Source: Shinella zoogloeoides
Lineage (GTDB): Bacteria > Pseudomonadota > Alphaproteobacteria > Rhizobiales > Rhizobiaceae
Length of the DNA: 64,000 bases
Assembly (NCBI RefSeq): GCF_022682305.1
Contig: NZ_CP093528.1
Coordinates: 3,717,501 to 3,781,500, forward strand
Direction: 5' to 3'
Below the pieces are notes generated by a model. That model did no database searches and was not told the origin of the DNA. It worked only from the letters and a program-made list of their open reading frames with translations. Made by a program: the position numbers and the translations under genes. Numbering within the stretch: position 1 is the stretch's first letter; every line of letters begins with the position of its first letter. Below, in pieces: positions 27,873 through 37,824 of the stretch.

Positions 27873-28181
27873 TCAACTCTTCGTGCGAAAGGCCGCCGCC
27901 TTCTCCATCGCCGCCGCCAGCTTGAAGTCCAGCTCGGTCAGCCCGCCCGCATCGTGGTTGGTCAGCCGCACGTCGACGCGATTGTAGACGTTGAACCATT
28001 CGGGATGGTGGTTGAATTTCTCCGCCGCCAGCGCGCCCTCGGTCATGAAGCCGAACGCCTCGCGGAAGCTCTTGAACGTGTAGCGCTTCTCGATGGCGAT
28101 GCCGTCAGCCGAGCGAATCCATCCTTCGAGGGATGCCAGCGCCTCGGCAATCGCCGCCTCATCCAGCTTTTCCTGTTTCAT
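27873..28181 (-). CDS. phhB: 4a-hydroxytetrahydrobiopterin dehydratase
   Basis: The 102-residue protein is a pterin-4a-carbinolamine dehydratase, which recycles the pterin cofactor of aromatic hydroxylases such as phenylalanine hydroxylase. The signature is complete: [35 protein letters not shown] in two parts, with the catalytic His pair in FNHHPEW and the later HD. The start at 28181 is preferred because AAGGAG stands 8 bases upstream. No hydroxylase gene is next to it. Confidence 0.92.
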   Translation of the reverse strand: MKQEKLDEAAIAEALASLEGWIRSADGIAIEKRYTFKSFREAFGFMTEGALAAEKFNHHPEWFNVYNRVDVRLTNHDAGGLTELDFKLAAAMEKAAAFRTKS

Positions 28182-28213
28182 CGGGGCTCTCCTTTCGACC
28201 AGCATACCACATG

Positions 28214-28235
28214 AAAACGGCGCCCGAAGGCGCCG
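28214..28235 (-). terminator. Terminator after phaB
   Basis: A seven-base perfect stem (28218-28224 and 28229-28235) with a tetraloop, followed on the minus strand by TTTTC, 24 bases beyond the phaB stop. Confidence 0.75.
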
Positions 28236-28258
28236 CGTTCCGTTTCGTGTGGCCGGTA

Positions 28259-28984
28259 TCAGACGAAGAACTGGCCGCCGTTCGCCGAGATGGTCGAGCC
28301 GGTGATGAAGCCGGCCTCGTCCGAGGCGAGGAAGACGACGATGCGGGCGATCTCGTCCGGCTCGCCGAGGCGGCCGACCGGGATCTGCGGGATGATCCGC
28401 TCGTTCAGCACCTTTTCCGGAATGGCGCGCACCATTTCCGTACCGATATAGCCGGGGCAGATGGCGTTGACCGTGATGCCCTTGGCCGCGCCTTCCTGCG
28501 CCAGCGCCTTGGTGAAGCCGAGGTCGCCGGCCTTGGCGGCGGAATAGTTCGCCTGACCCATCTGGCCCTTCTGGCCGTTGATCGAGGAGATGTTGACGAT
28601 GCGGCCGAAGCTGCGGTCGCGCATGCCGGACCAGACCGGATGGGTCATGTTGAAGAGACCCGTGAGGTTGGTGTTGATGACCGCATTCCACTGGTCGGGC
28701 GTCATCTTGTGGAACATCGCGTCCTTGGTGATGCCCGCATTGTTGACGAGAACGTCAATCGGGCCGAGATCGGCCTCCACCTTGGCGATCCCCTCGACGC
28801 AGGCCTCGTAGCTCGACACGTCCCACTTGTAGACGGCGATGCCCGTTTCCGCCTTGAAGGCGTTGGCCGCATCGTCATTGCCGGCATAGCTGGCAGCCAC
28901 CTTGTATCCCGCCGCCTTCAGCGCAATCGAAATGGCTGCGCCGATGCCCCGCGATCCCCCCGTTACCAATGCTACCCTGCTCAT
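28259..28984 (-). CDS. phaB: Acetoacetyl-CoA reductase
   Basis: PhaB reduces acetoacetyl-CoA to (R)-3-hydroxybutyryl-CoA with NADPH, the second step of polyhydroxybutyrate synthesis. The protein is an SDR with [13 protein letters not shown], the catalytic Ser in [13 protein letters not shown] and YSAAKAG, and C-terminal [14 protein letters not shown]. From ATG 28984 it is 241 residues, the usual length, with GGGGAG 8 bases upstream; a GTG three codons earlier overlaps that site. It follows phaA and is probably cotranscribed. Confidence 0.95.
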   Translation of the reverse strand: MSRVALVTGGSRGIGAAISIALKAAGYKVAASYAGNDDAANAFKAETGIAVYKWDVSSYEACVEGIAKVEADLGPIDVLVNNAGITKDAMFHKMTPDQWNAVINTNLTGLFNMTHPVWSGMRDRSFGRIVNISSINGQKGQMGQANYSAAKAGDLGFTKALAQEGAAKGITVNAICPGYIGTEMVRAIPEKVLNERIIPQIPVGRLGEPDEIARIVVFLASDEAGFITGSTISANGGQFFV

Positions 28985-29071
28985 GTCGCTCACTCCCCTA
29001 GACTGATTTTTTGAGTCGACCTGTCGCCCTGCCGGCGGCAGGTCATGGCAAAGTTTTGGATAAGCTGACGC

Positions 29072-30253
29072 CTAAAGGCTCTCGATGCACATCGCCACGC
29101 CCATGCCGCCGCCGATGCAGAGCGTGGCGAGACCCTTGCGGGCGCCGCGACGCTTCATCTCGAAGAGGAGCGTGTTGAGGATGCGGGCGCCGGACGCGCC
29201 GATCGGGTGGCCGATGGCGATGGCACCGCCGTTGACGTTGACGATGGACGGATCCCAGCCGAGGTCCTTGTTGACCGCGCAGGCCTGCGCCGCGAAGGCT
29301 TCGTTGGCTTCCACGAGGTCGAGATCGCCGATCTTCCAGCCGGCGCGCTCGAGCGCCTTGCGGGAGGCCGGGATCGGGCCGGTGCCCATGACCTTGGGAT
29401 CGACGCCGACCGTCGCCCAGGAAACGATGCGGCCGAGCGGCTGGATGCCGCGGCGCGAGGCTTCCGCTTCGCTCATCAGGAGGGCCGCGGCCGCGCCGTC
29501 ATTGAGGCCGGAGGCGTTGCCGGCCGTCACCGTGCCTTCCTTGTCGAAGGCCGGGCGGAGCTTCGCCATGGAATCGAGCGTCGCGCCGTGGCGGATATAT
29601 TCGTCGGCATCGACCGTGATGTCGCCCTTGCGGCCCTTGACGATGAAGGGAACGATCTCGTCCTTGAAGCGGCCGTCCTTCTGGGCGGCCTCGGCCTTGT
29701 TCTGCGAGGCGACGGCGAAGGCGTCCTGCTCGTCGCGGGAAAGCTGCCACTGCTTGGCGACATTCTCGGCGGTCGTGCCCATGTGGTAGCCGTAGAAGGC
29801 GTCGGTCAGGCCGTCCTTGATCATCGTGTCGATCATCTTGAAATCGCCCATCTTCACGCCGCCGCGCAGATGCGCGCAATGCGGGGCCATGGACATGGAT
29901 TCCATGCCGCCGGCGACGATGATGCTCGCATCGCCCGTGGCGATCTGCTGCATGCCGAGCGCGACGGCGCGCAGGCCCGAGCCGCAAAGCTGGTTCATGC
30001 CCCAGGCGGTCGCCTCCTGCGGCACGCCGGCCTTCATGGCGGCCTGGCGGGCCGGGTTCTGGCCTTCGCCGGCCGGCAGCACCTGGCCGAGAATCACCTC
30101 GTTCACCTCGCCCGCCGCAACGCCCGCGCGCTCGAGAACCGCCGAAATCACGGTCGCCCCGAGTTCATGGGCGGGCGTGTTGGCGAAAGCGCCGTTGAAG
30201 GAACCGACCGCGGTGCGGGCGGCGCTGGCGATGACGATGGACGGGGTGCTCAT
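29072..30253 (-). CDS. phaA: Acetyl-CoA acetyltransferase (beta-ketothiolase)
   Basis: PhaA condenses two acetyl-CoA to acetoacetyl-CoA. The 393-residue thiolase has the acyl-enzyme Cys in [11 protein letters not shown] (about residue 88), GGMESMS at about 117-123, the [15 protein letters not shown]is region, and the second Cys in LCIGGGMG. The frame extends upstream, but the ATG at 30253 has AGGAAG upstream and begins the conserved [14 protein letters not shown]. It is the first gene of phaAB; the phaR gene diverges 293 bases away. Confidence 0.96.
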   Translation of the reverse strand: MSTPSIVIASAARTAVGSFNGAFANTPAHELGATVISAVLERAGVAAGEVNEVILGQVLPAGEGQNPARQAAMKAGVPQEATAWGMNQLCGSGLRAVALGMQQIATGDASIIVAGGMESMSMAPHCAHLRGGVKMGDFKMIDTMIKDGLTDAFYGYHMGTTAENVAKQWQLSRDEQDAFAVASQNKAEAAQKDGRFKDEIVPFIVKGRKGDITVDADEYIRHGATLDSMAKLRPAFDKEGTVTAGNASGLNDGAAAALLMSEAEASRRGIQPLGRIVSWATVGVDPKVMGTGPIPASRKALERAGWKIGDLDLVEANEAFAAQACAVNKDLGWDPSIVNVNGGAIAIGHPIGASGARILNTLLFEMKRRGARKGLATLCIGGGMGVAMCIESL

Positions 30254-30414
30254 ATGTGCTTCCTCAGTTCTGGCAGCCTTGCGGCCGGCCTTGGAACCGG
30301 GTCCGGCGCACGAACGGCGCGAGCCCGGCGGTTCTCCCGAAATCAAAACTGGCAAAGCGGAGAAGGAGAGTCAAACGGGATATCCCGCGGCGCTAAAATT
30401 TCATGCGGGGGGCC

Positions 30415-30445
30415 GCGCAGCATGAAAATCCATGTTGCGCAGCAT
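30415..30445. promoter_or_regulatory. Candidate PhaR operator in the phaA/phaR divergent region
   Basis: GCGCAGCATG (30415-30424) and CATGTTGCGC (30431-30440) form an inverted repeat with one G-T pair, and the second arm lies within a near-palindrome ATGTTGCGCAGCAT (30432-30445). PhaR proteins bind GCA/TGC-rich palindromes near pha genes, so this is the best operator candidate between phaA and phaR. Confidence 0.5.
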
Positions 30446-30546
30446 CCCTCGCCGCATCGCACAATTCGATTGTCAGGAAGCGTCTTTTTGCGGATACTCG
30501 CAAGGCTCAAAAAAGAAAACAGGAACACGGGGATGAGGAGACCCTA

Positions 30547-31125
30547 ATGGCCAGGAACGACGGTCAGATCGTCATCAAGAAATATGCCAACCGGCGGCTC
30601 TACAATACCGGCACCAGCACCTATGTGACGCTCGACGATCTCGCGGTCATGGTGAAGAAGGGCGAGGATTTCACCGTGCAGGACGCCAAGTCCGGCGAGG
30701 ACATCACCCATTCCGTGCTGACGCAGATCATCTTCGAGCAGGAATCCAAGACGGGCAACACCTTGCTGCCGATCTCGTTCCTGCGCCAGTTGATCTCCTA
30801 TTACGGCGACCAGATGCAGATGGTCGTGCCGAGCTATCTCGAGCACTCCATGCAGGCCTTCACCGAGCAGCAGTCGCAGATGCGCGAGCAGATCAACAAG
30901 ACCTTCGGCGACACCCCGCTCGGCAAGAACCTGCAGGTGCCGATGCAGCTCGTCGAGGAGACAGTGCGGCGCAATACGGAAATGTTCCAGCAGGCGATGA
31001 AGATGTTCTCGCCCTTCGCCAATGCGGCCCCGGCAAAGGAAACCCGCAAGGCCGAGCCCAAGGATCTCGACGAACTGAAGGAGCAGCTTCGCGCACTCCA
31101 GACCAAGCTCGACAATCTGAGCTGA
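30547..31125 (+). CDS. phaR: Polyhydroxyalkanoate synthesis repressor PhaR
   Basis: PhaR binds both DNA and nascent polyhydroxybutyrate granules and represses phasin and its own gene; the Rhizobium etli homologue is AniA. The N-terminal DNA-binding domain IKKYANRRLYNTGTSTYVTLDDL is diagnostic, followed by the PHB-accumulation domain (ILPISFLRQLISYYGDQMQ region) and a C-terminal coiled coil (DELKEQLRALQTKLDNL). ATG 30547 has GGAG 7 bases upstream; the open frame reaches further back but without support. 192 residues. Confidence 0.95.
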   Translation: MARNDGQIVIKKYANRRLYNTGTSTYVTLDDLAVMVKKGEDFTVQDAKSGEDITHSVLTQIIFEQESKTGNTLLPISFLRQLISYYGDQMQMVVPSYLEHSMQAFTEQQSQMREQINKTFGDTPLGKNLQVPMQLVEETVRRNTEMFQQAMKMFSPFANAAPAKETRKAEPKDLDELKEQLRALQTKLDNLS

Positions 31126-31183
31126 AGAGGGCCGAGCTGAAGAGGGCTGAGCTTAAAAAAGGCTGGCCTGAACAGGCCGGTGC

Positions 31184-31207
31184 GGCGCGGGGCTTTCCCG
31201 CGCCTTC
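31184..31207 (+). terminator. Terminator-like hairpin after phaR
   Basis: Perfect 8-base stem GGCGCGGG/CCCGCGCC (31184-31191 and 31197-31204) with a five-base loop and TTCT after it. Just upstream the stretch GAGCTGAAGAGGGC occurs twice in tandem (about 31134-31152), a small imperfect duplication of the phaR 3' end. Confidence 0.6.
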
Positions 31208-31615
31208 TCAGAGCCCGATGGAAAGGTCGCGCCCCGCCGTGCGGATCGAGACGGCGAAGCCTGCGATGACATCAATGAAGGCGATCGTCATCAGGATAAA
31301 GAAGATCTGCGTCGCCGCGCCCTGCACCAGCAGGAACTCGACGAGAAACGCCACGAACAGCACCATCGACAGCATGTGATCGAGAAGCGCCCGCGAACCG
31401 GGGCGCGTGGCCTTCAGGATTTCCACGAAGAGCAGCACGAGCGCGATCAGGATGAGGAGGTCCCCGAAGGCCATCGTCCAGTCCGTGCCGGAGAGCATGT
31501 GGACCGACATCACCTCGTTGTCGAGCACGCCGACGCCGCCATCGCCGAAAAGGCCCGCCATGGCGAGGTTGTAGAGGGCGAAGGGGATGATCAGCAGCGG
31601 GGTCGCCAAAAGCAT
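31208..31615 (-). CDS. Conserved membrane protein of unknown function
   Basis: The 135-residue protein has four predicted spans: about 2-22, 46-66, 82-104 and 105-125. A short polar loop with VLDNEVMSVHMLSGTDWTM joins spans 1 and 2, and the C-terminus is basic. I recognise it only as a type of small membrane protein common in rhizobia and do not know a function. It is a single minus-strand gene between phaR and rpmF. Confidence 0.7.
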   Translation of the reverse strand: MLLATPLLIIPFALYNLAMAGLFGDGGVGVLDNEVMSVHMLSGTDWTMAFGDLLILIALVLLFVEILKATRPGSRALLDHMLSMVLFVAFLVEFLLVQGAATQIFFILMTIAFIDVIAGFAVSIRTAGRDLSIGL

Positions 31616-31663
31616 GTGAAGCTCCCTTTGGCCGCGCGTTCACGGCGGCGTTCCAGCCCTCTT

Positions 31664-31712
31664 AGAGCATGTCCCGCAAGCCTGCGCAGCCGCTTTGCGG
31701 CGGAAACCGCGC
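31664..31712. repeat. Degenerate copy of the dispersed palindrome (uncertain)
   Basis: AGAGCATGTCCCGCAAG, then GCAGCCGCTTTGCGGCGGAAA resembles the AGAGCATTTCC..AGCGGTTTTGCG..GGAAA layout of the better copies but with many changes. It sits between the small membrane gene and the rpmF terminator. Confidence 0.4.
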
Positions 31713-31743
31713 AAAAAAGAAAAGGCCCCGTTTCCGGGGCCTC
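31713..31743 (-). terminator. Terminator after rpmF
   Basis: Read on the minus strand, GAGGCCCCG pairs with CGGGGCCTT around GAAA (31723-31742) and is followed by TTCTTTTTT, a clear intrinsic terminator 30 bases past rpmF. Confidence 0.88.
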
Positions 31744-31771
31744 GATCTCGGCTGATGCCGGAAACGCAGGA

Positions 31772-31957
31772 TTATGCGCTTTCCTTCGGCGTCAGAACCT
31801 GGCGACCGCGGTACATACCGGTCTTCAGGTCGATGTGGTGCGGACGACGCAGTTCGCCCGAGTTCTTGTCTTCAACGTAGGTCGAACCCTTCAGAGCGTC
31901 TGCGGAACGGCGCATACCGCGCTTGGACGGGGTCGTTTTTCTTTTCGGTACAGCCAT
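31772..31957 (-). CDS. rpmF: 50S ribosomal protein L32
   Basis: The 61-residue basic protein begins with the invariant [18 protein letters not shown] and matches the rhizobial L32 length. It lacks the four-cysteine zinc site found in some bacterial L32 proteins, which is normal in alphaproteobacteria. GTGGAG lies 8 bases before the ATG. It is monocistronic with a strong terminator; the plsX gene that often follows rpmF elsewhere is not here. Confidence 0.96.
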   Translation of the reverse strand: MAVPKRKTTPSKRGMRRSADALKGSTYVEDKNSGELRRPHHIDLKTGMYRGRQVLTPKESA

Positions 31958-32103
31958 TTGACTAACTCCACTTATCGGGCAAACACATCCCTACGGCACC
32001 GGACGGGCGACAGGACATGCCTTTTTCTCGGAAATTGGGCCGGCTTATACATGGCAAAACCCTGCTTGACCAGTCCCCGCGCGGATTTTTTCGACTCTGC
32101 CTT

Positions 32104-32751
32104 TCAGACCTCGTCTTCCGGCACGATCCACGGCTCGGCAAGAGCCGCCGCCTGCCATTTCCGCCAGGCCGGATGCGCCTTCATGCGCTCCACATAGGCC
32201 AGTACCGCCTCGTCCTTCGTCAGGCAATAGATTTCCAGCCGGTTGACGACCGGCGCATACATGGCGTCCGCAGCGGAAAAGTCCCCGAACAGGAACGGCC
32301 CGCCGGAACGGGCGAGCGCATCCTTCCAGATCGTCTCGATGCGCGCGACGTCGGCCATCACGCCCGTCGGCAGATCGATTGCGCCCGGCTTGCGGCGGAT
32401 GTTCATGGGGCAGGCGCTGCGCAGCGCATGGAAGCCGGCGAGCATTTCCATGGAGATCGCCCGCGCCTCGGCCCGCGCCGCCCGGTCCTTCGGCCAGATG
32501 CCGGCATCGGGAAAAAGCTCGGCGACATATTCGATGATGGCGAGCGATTCCCAGACCCTGACATCGCCGTGATGCAGCAGGGGGACCTTGCCCGACGGCG
32601 AGACCTTGCGGATTTCCGGGTTTCCGGCGGGAAAATCGAAAGGGATCACCCTGTCGGTGAAGGGCACGCCCGCAGCCTCCATGGCGATCCATGGGCGGAA
32701 GGACCAGGACGAATAGTTCTTGTTGCCGAGGTAGAGGATGAGTTCCGACAT
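32104..32751 (-). CDS. Glutathione S-transferase family protein
   Basis: The 215-residue protein has an N-terminal thioredoxin-like domain with the catalytic Ser region LYLGNKNYSSWSFRPW, the cis-Pro in SGKVPLLHHG, and the glutathione-binding VWESLAIIEYVAELFP. The C-terminal helical domain includes FLFGDFSAADAMYAPVVNRL, the N-capping box typical of GSTs. The substrate is unknown. GGGAG lies about 10 bases upstream of the start. Confidence 0.9.
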   Translation of the reverse strand: MSELILYLGNKNYSSWSFRPWIAMEAAGVPFTDRVIPFDFPAGNPEIRKVSPSGKVPLLHHGDVRVWESLAIIEYVAELFPDAGIWPKDRAARAEARAISMEMLAGFHALRSACPMNIRRKPGAIDLPTGVMADVARIETIWKDALARSGGPFLFGDFSAADAMYAPVVNRLEIYCLTKDEAVLAYVERMKAHPAWRKWQAAALAEPWIVPEDEV

Positions 32752-32822
32752 GTTTCAATGCTCCCTGAGAGCATCGGACCCTAGGCCGTCACCGGGGAAA
32801 GCGCCAATGAAAAGGCCTGAAG

Positions 32823-33506
32823 TCACTCATAAAGGCATTTGATATAGTCGCCCGAACCGCTCGCCCGCCGCTCGATCAGCCGCGCCAGACGCTGCAATCC
32901 GCGCCCCGGCTTGCCGGCATTGCGCTCGCGCGGATTGGGCAGGGAGGCGGCAAGAAGCGCCGCCTGCCGGCGCGTGAGCTTTGCCGCCGGCACGTTGAAA
33001 TGATGCTGCGCCGCCGCCTCGATGCCGTAGATGCCTGGCCCCCATTCGGCGACATTGAGGTAGATTTCCATCAGCCGCTGCTTGCTCCAGACGAAGTCCG
33101 CCGCCACGGCCAGCGGCAGCTCCATCGCCTTGCGCACGAAGGAGCGGCCGTTCCACAGGAAGAGGTTCTTGGCCGTCTGCATCGGGATCGTGCTTGCACC
33201 GCGCGTCTGCTCGCCCGCCAGCGCCTCGCTCACCACCGCGCGCATCTGCCCCCAGTCGACGCCGGCATGGCGGCAGAACTGCCCGTCCTCGGACATCATC
33301 ACCGATTTCACGAGATTGGGCGAGATATCCTCGAACGCCACCCATTGCCGGTCGTAGCCGCGCAGCAGCACGAGATCGCGCAGCATCAGCGTGGAAACCG
33401 GGCGCACGAAGGGGACGGCATAGAGGAAGATCAGCACATAGGGCAGCGCGACGAAAGCGGCCACGACGAACACGAGGCGTCGCCAGTTCCGGCGAAGCCG
33501 GCTCAT
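32823..33506 (-). CDS. mtgA: Monofunctional biosynthetic peptidoglycan transglycosylase
   Basis: MtgA polymerises lipid II into glycan strands at the inner membrane. After an N-terminal span (about 12-34) the GT51 motifs are present: [17 protein letters not shown] with the catalytic Glu, [17 protein letters not shown] and [20 protein letters not shown]. The open frame continues 67 codons upstream, but the ATG at 33506 has GGGAGG 8 bases before it and gives 227 residues, the usual length. It diverges from the prenyl synthase gene. Confidence 0.94.
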   Translation of the reverse strand: MSRLRRNWRRLVFVVAAFVALPYVLIFLYAVPFVRPVSTLMLRDLVLLRGYDRQWVAFEDISPNLVKSVMMSEDGQFCRHAGVDWGQMRAVVSEALAGEQTRGASTIPMQTAKNLFLWNGRSFVRKAMELPLAVAADFVWSKQRLMEIYLNVAEWGPGIYGIEAAAQHHFNVPAAKLTRRQAALLAASLPNPRERNAGKPGRGLQRLARLIERRASGSGDYIKCLYE

Positions 33507-33705
33507 CCAGCCGTCCCTCCCACCGGTCTCAACCTCCATGTCTGCCCGTGTTTCCGGTACGATGTCCAAGAGCCGGCGTCCGTCCTTCCGTCGTTGCGCC
33601 TTCATACCGTCCCGACGCTTCAAAAACCAGCGCCGGGCCGCGATTCTTTGCCGCCATCCCGGCATTCCCGTTGCTTCGCCCGGGTGCCCATGCCAAAGAG
33701 CGGCC

Positions 33706-34623
33706 ATGAGCGAGCGTCACCAGCAATTCCAGTCCCTTCTCAAGAGCAATGCCGAGGCGGTGGAAGCCCTCCTCGAACGGCTGCTCTCGACCGATCTGCA
33801 GGCCGGTGAGATCGCCCGGCCGGAACGCCTCCTCGCCGCCATGCGCCACGGCGTCCTCAACGGCGGCAAGCGGCTGCGTCCCTTCCTCGTCATCGAATCC
33901 GCCGCGCTGTTCCCGGGCGTGGAGCGCGAGACGGCGCTGCGCATCGGGGCCGCGCTCGAATGCATCCACTGCTATTCGCTGGTCCATGACGACCTGCCGG
34001 CCATGGACGACGACGATATGCGCCGCGGCCAGCCGACCGTGCATATCGCCTTCGACGAGGCCGCCGCCATCCTTGCCGGCGATAGCCTGCTGACGCTCGC
34101 CTTCGACATCGTCGCAGCACCCGAGACGCGCCTGCCCGACGCCACCAAGACGGCACTGGTTCTGGCGCTCGCCCGCGCCGCCGGCATCGGCGGCATGGCC
34201 GGCGGCCAGGCGCTCGACCTTGCGGCCGAAAAGCAGGCACCGGACGAAGACGGCATCGTTGCCTTGCAGGCCATGAAGACGGGCGCGCTGCTGCGTTTTG
34301 CCTGCGAGGCCGGCGCGATCGTCGCAGGCGCTTCCGCCGGGGACCGCAGCACGCTGCGCCGCTATGGCGAAACGGTGGGCCTTGCCTTCCAGATCGCCGA
34401 CGACCTGCTCGACCTTACCGCGGATGCTGAGACCATGGGCAAGGCGACCGGCAAGGACGCCGAACGCGGCAAGGCCACGCTCGTCTCCCGCCGGGGACAG
34501 GCATGGGCGGAAAATCGCCTGAGGGAACTCGTCACGGAGGCCGAGGCGCTGCTTGCGCCGTTCAGCCATCGGGCCGGCATCCTCATCGAAACCGCCCATT
34601 TCATCGCCAATCGCAGGAACTGA
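33706..34623 (+). CDS. ispA: Polyprenyl synthetase, farnesyl diphosphate synthase type
   Basis: The enzyme condenses isopentenyl diphosphate with allylic diphosphates to make farnesyl diphosphate for quinone, hopanoid and undecaprenyl synthesis. The first Asp-rich motif is [10 protein letters not shown] (about 94-103) and the second [17 protein letters not shown] is the IPP-binding stretch. At 305 residues it fits IspA; the exact chain length is inferred. Its start lies upstream of the mtgA start on the other strand, and hisC follows after four bases. Confidence 0.9.
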   Translation: MSERHQQFQSLLKSNAEAVEALLERLLSTDLQAGEIARPERLLAAMRHGVLNGGKRLRPFLVIESAALFPGVERETALRIGAALECIHCYSLVHDDLPAMDDDDMRRGQPTVHIAFDEAAAILAGDSLLTLAFDIVAAPETRLPDATKTALVLALARAAGIGGMAGGQALDLAAEKQAPDEDGIVALQAMKTGALLRFACEAGAIVAGASAGDRSTLRRYGETVGLAFQIADDLLDLTADAETMGKATGKDAERGKATLVSRRGQAWAENRLRELVTEAEALLAPFSHRAGILIETAHFIANRRN

Positions 34624-34627
34624 CGTC

Positions 34628-35683
34628 ATGAGCAAATTCTGGTCGCCGATCGTCGCCACGCTCAAGCCCTATGTCGCAGGCGAGCAGCCGCGCATCCCCA
34701 ACCTCATCAAGCTCAACACCAACGAGAACCCCTACGGACCGTCGCCGAAGGCCATCGCCGCCATGCAGGCCGCCGTTGCCGACAGCCTGAAGCTCTACCC
34801 CGATCCGGGCGCGCTGGCGCTACGCCAGTCCATCGCCCGCTTCTACGGCGTGGAGGCCGACGAGGTCTTCGTCGGAAACGGCTCGGACGAGGTGCTGGCG
34901 CACGCCTTCGTCGCCCTTCTCAAGCATGACAAGCCGCTGCTCTACCCCGACATCACCTACAGCTTCTACCCGACCTATTGCCGCCTCTTCGGCATCGAAC
35001 CCGTCGAAATCCCGCTAAAGGACGATTTCACCATCGACCTTGCGGACTACGACCGCCCCGCCGGCGCGATCATCCTGCCGAACCCGAACGCCCCGACCGG
35101 CATCGGCCTGCCGCTTGCCGCCATCGAAAAGCTTCTCGCCGAACACCCGGACCAGCCGGTGGTGATCGACGAAGCCTATATCGACTTCGGCGGCGAGAGC
35201 GCGATCCCGCTGACGAAGAGATACGACAACCTCCTCGTCATCCACACGCTCTCCAAGTCCCGCTCGCTGGCGGGCCTTCGCGTCGGCTACGCCATCGGCC
35301 AGCGCCCGCTGATCGATGCGCTGGAGCGCGTCAAGGACAGCTTCAACTCCTATCCGCTCGACCGCGTGGCCCAGGCCGGCGCGACCGCCGCCATCGACGA
35401 CCGGCAATGGTTCGACACAACGCGCGGCAAGGTGATCGAATCGCGCGAACGGGTGACGGGCGCGCTGCGCCAGCGCGGCTTCGAGGTGCTGCCCTCGCAG
35501 GCGAACTTCGTCTTCGCCCGCCATCCGGGCCACAGCGGCGAGGCGCTGGCGAAGAGCCTGCGCGAGCGCGCCGTGCTGGTGCGCCATTTCGCCAAGCCCC
35601 GCATTTCGGATTTCCTGCGTATCACCATCGGCACGCCGGAGGAATGCGACCGCCTGATCGCGGCGCTTGAGGACATCCTCTAA
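34628..35683 (+). CDS. hisC: Histidinol-phosphate aminotransferase
   Basis: HisC transfers an amino group from glutamate to imidazole-acetol phosphate in histidine synthesis. The 351-residue fold I PLP enzyme shows [32 protein letters not shown] and the PLP Lys in [18 protein letters not shown], and the C-terminal Arg in FLRITIG. The ATG at 34628 is 4 bases after the prenyl synthase stop, so the pair is likely cotranscribed. The rest of the histidine operon is elsewhere. Confidence 0.95.
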   Translation: MSKFWSPIVATLKPYVAGEQPRIPNLIKLNTNENPYGPSPKAIAAMQAAVADSLKLYPDPGALALRQSIARFYGVEADEVFVGNGSDEVLAHAFVALLKHDKPLLYPDITYSFYPTYCRLFGIEPVEIPLKDDFTIDLADYDRPAGAIILPNPNAPTGIGLPLAAIEKLLAEHPDQPVVIDEAYIDFGGESAIPLTKRYDNLLVIHTLSKSRSLAGLRVGYAIGQRPLIDALERVKDSFNSYPLDRVAQAGATAAIDDRQWFDTTRGKVIESRERVTGALRQRGFEVLPSQANFVFARHPGHSGEALAKSLRERAVLVRHFAKPRISDFLRITIGTPEECDRLIAALEDIL

Positions 35684-35798
35684 GACCACGCCAAACGCTC
35701 CCCTTCCCCAACTTGGGAAGGGGACATGTGGTGCAATTCTCCCGCTTGGAGCGGCAGAAACCTTCGCTTATCGTCCACCGGCAATCTCACGGTGGCCC

Positions 35799-36443
35799 AT
35801 GACCGACCTTACACCTTACCTGCCCCAGCTCGCCGTCGCCTGGACGGCCTATTTCATCGCCACCGCCTCACCCGGCCCGGCGATCATCGCCATCATCGCG
35901 ACCTCCATCAGCCAGGGCCGCCGCGCAGGGCTGGCGCTTGCCTCGGGCGTGCTGACGGGTTCCTATATCTGGGCGATCCTCACGGCATCCGGCCTTTCCG
36001 CCCTCATCCGCACCTATGGCGAAGCGATCGTCGTCCTGAAGATCGTCGGCGGATGCTACCTGCTATGGCTCGCCTGGAATGCGTATCGCGCGGCCCGCAA
36101 GAGCGAGGAAACCTATCGCGCGCAGATGGCCGCCCTGCCGGCGCTTTCGCCGCGCAAGCAATATCTCAAGGGCCTCGGTATCCACCTCACCAACCCCAAG
36201 GCGATCTTCAACTGGATCATGCTGACATCGCTCGGCATGCCGCCGGGCGCGCCGGGCGGCGTCATGGCAACCTTCATCGCCGGCTGCATGGTGATCGGGG
36301 TCTGCGTCTTTCTCGGCTTTGCGCTGGTCTTTTCACTCGGCCCAGTGCATCGCGCCTATCTGAAGGCGCGCCGCGGCATAGAGGGCGTGATGGCCGCCTT
36401 CTTCGCCTTTGCCGGTTTCAAGCTGCTGACGAGCCGGATCTGA
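35799..36443 (+). CDS. LysE/RhtB family exporter
   Basis: The third LysE-type protein, 214 residues with six predicted spans. TAYFIATASPGPAIIAIIATSISQGR has the family PGP motif, and GIHLTNPKAIFNWIMLTSLG the NPK motif. The ATG at 35799 begins the conserved MTDLTPYLP; upstream is a 115-base gap with a CCCCTTCCC/GGGAAGGGG hairpin (35700-35723). Its stop codon abuts the stop of the convergent ispG gene with no base between. Confidence 0.9.
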   Translation: MTDLTPYLPQLAVAWTAYFIATASPGPAIIAIIATSISQGRRAGLALASGVLTGSYIWAILTASGLSALIRTYGEAIVVLKIVGGCYLLWLAWNAYRAARKSEETYRAQMAALPALSPRKQYLKGLGIHLTNPKAIFNWIMLTSLGMPPGAPGGVMATFIAGCMVIGVCVFLGFALVFSLGPVHRAYLKARRGIEGVMAAFFAFAGFKLLTSRI

Positions 36444-37697
36444 TTACTCGGCCGCCGCCTGCCCCTGCCCGTAGCGCTTTTCGATATAGTCGTTGACCAG
36501 CGCCTCGAATTCGCCCGCGATATCGGTGCCGCGCAGCGTCATCGCCTTCTTGCCGTCGACATAGACGGGGGCGATGGGAAGTTCCCCGGTGCCCGGCAGC
36601 GAGATGCCGATATCGGCATGTTTGCTCTCGCCCGGCCCATTGACGATGCAGCCCATGACGGCGACCTTGAGGCCCTCGACGCCCGGATACTTTTCCCGCC
36701 AGACCGGCATGTTCTTGCGGATATCGTCCTGGATCTTCTGGGCGAGTTCCTGGAAGACCGTCGAGGTCGTGCGCCCGCAGCCGGGACACGCGGCGACAAC
36801 GGGAATGAACTGGCGGAAGCCCATGACCTGCAGCAGTTCCTGCGCCACCTGCACCTCGCGGGTGCGGTCGCCGCCGGGCTCAGGCGTCAGCGAAATGCGG
36901 ATCGTATCGCCGATGCCCTGCTGCATGAGAATGCCGAGCGAGGCCGAGGAGGCGACGACGCCCTTGGTGCCCATGCCGGCCTCCGTGAGGCCGAGATGCA
37001 GCGCATGGTCGGAGCGCGCGGAAAGCATCGCATAGACGGCGATGAGGTCCTGCACATTGGAAACCTTGGCGGACAGGATGATATGGTCGCGCGGCAGGCC
37101 GATTTCTTCGGCAAGCTCGGCGGAAAGCAGCGCCGACTGGCAGATCGCCTCGCGCATCACCTGCTGGGCCGTGAGCGGCGAGCCCTTGTCCTGGTTCTCG
37201 TCCATCAGCCGCGTCAGCAGTTCCTGATCGAGCGACCCCCAGTTGACGCCGATGCGCACCGGCTTGTCGTGGCGGATCGCCGTCTCGACGATGGCGGCGA
37301 ACTGGCGGTCCTTCTTGTCCTTGAAGCCGACATTGCCGGGATTGATGCGGTACTTCGCCAAGGCCTCGGCGCAGGCCGGATGATCGGCAAGCAGCTTGTG
37401 GCCGATATAGTGGAAGTCGCCGACCAGCGGCACGTCCAGACCGAGACGCAGCAGACGCTCGCGGATTTTCGGCACCGCCGCCGCGCTCTCGTCGCGGTCG
37501 ACTGTGATGCGCACGATCTCCGAACCGGCCCGGTGGAGGGCGGCGACCTGCGCCACCGTCCCGTCGATATCGGCCGTATCCGTATTGGTCATCGACTGCA
37601 CGACGACCGGCGCGCCGCCGCCGACGAGAACGCCGCCGACATCGACGCCGACGGACTGGCGCCGCGGCTTCGGTTCAAAATCGAAGGAAAAGGACAT
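36444..37697 (-). CDS. ispG: (E)-4-hydroxy-3-methylbut-2-enyl diphosphate synthase
   Basis: IspG is the iron-sulfur enzyme that opens methylerythritol cyclodiphosphate in the non-mevalonate isoprenoid pathway. The 417-residue protein has the N-terminal TIM-barrel motif [21 protein letters not shown] and the C-terminal 4Fe-4S ligands in ACPGCGR and [15 protein letters not shown] lies 7 bases before the ATG. It provides the precursors used by the nearby ispA-type enzyme, though the two are not in one operon. Confidence 0.97.
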   Translation of the reverse strand: MSFSFDFEPKPRRQSVGVDVGGVLVGGGAPVVVQSMTNTDTADIDGTVAQVAALHRAGSEIVRITVDRDESAAAVPKIRERLLRLGLDVPLVGDFHYIGHKLLADHPACAEALAKYRINPGNVGFKDKKDRQFAAIVETAIRHDKPVRIGVNWGSLDQELLTRLMDENQDKGSPLTAQQVMREAICQSALLSAELAEEIGLPRDHIILSAKVSNVQDLIAVYAMLSARSDHALHLGLTEAGMGTKGVVASSASLGILMQQGIGDTIRISLTPEPGGDRTREVQVAQELLQVMGFRQFIPVVAACPGCGRTTSTVFQELAQKIQDDIRKNMPVWREKYPGVEGLKVAVMGCIVNGPGESKHADIGISLPGTGELPIAPVYVDGKKAMTLRGTDIAGEFEALVNDYIEKRYGQGQAAAE

Positions 37698-37720
37698 TGG
37701 GAGCCTCTTGCTCGAAAAGC

Positions 37721-37738
37721 GGCCGCGCAGACGCGGCC
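37721..37738 (-). terminator. Terminator after the MFS gene
   Basis: A seven-base stem (37721-37727 and 37732-37738) with a four-base loop and GCTTTT on the minus strand, between the MFS stop and the ispG start. Confidence 0.6.
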
Positions 37739-37824
37739 TTTGCCCTCAGGTGGATCAGGAAATGTGGCTTGTCAACTGCGGGGGCGGGCACGCGCGACGA
37801 TTTGATCGCCGCGCGGTCGGCCTT

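Noticed and set aside
35700..35723. Terminator after hisC
   Set aside because: The CCCCTTCCC/GGGAAGGGG hairpin has no T run on either side, so termination cannot be claimed; it may be a different small repeat.
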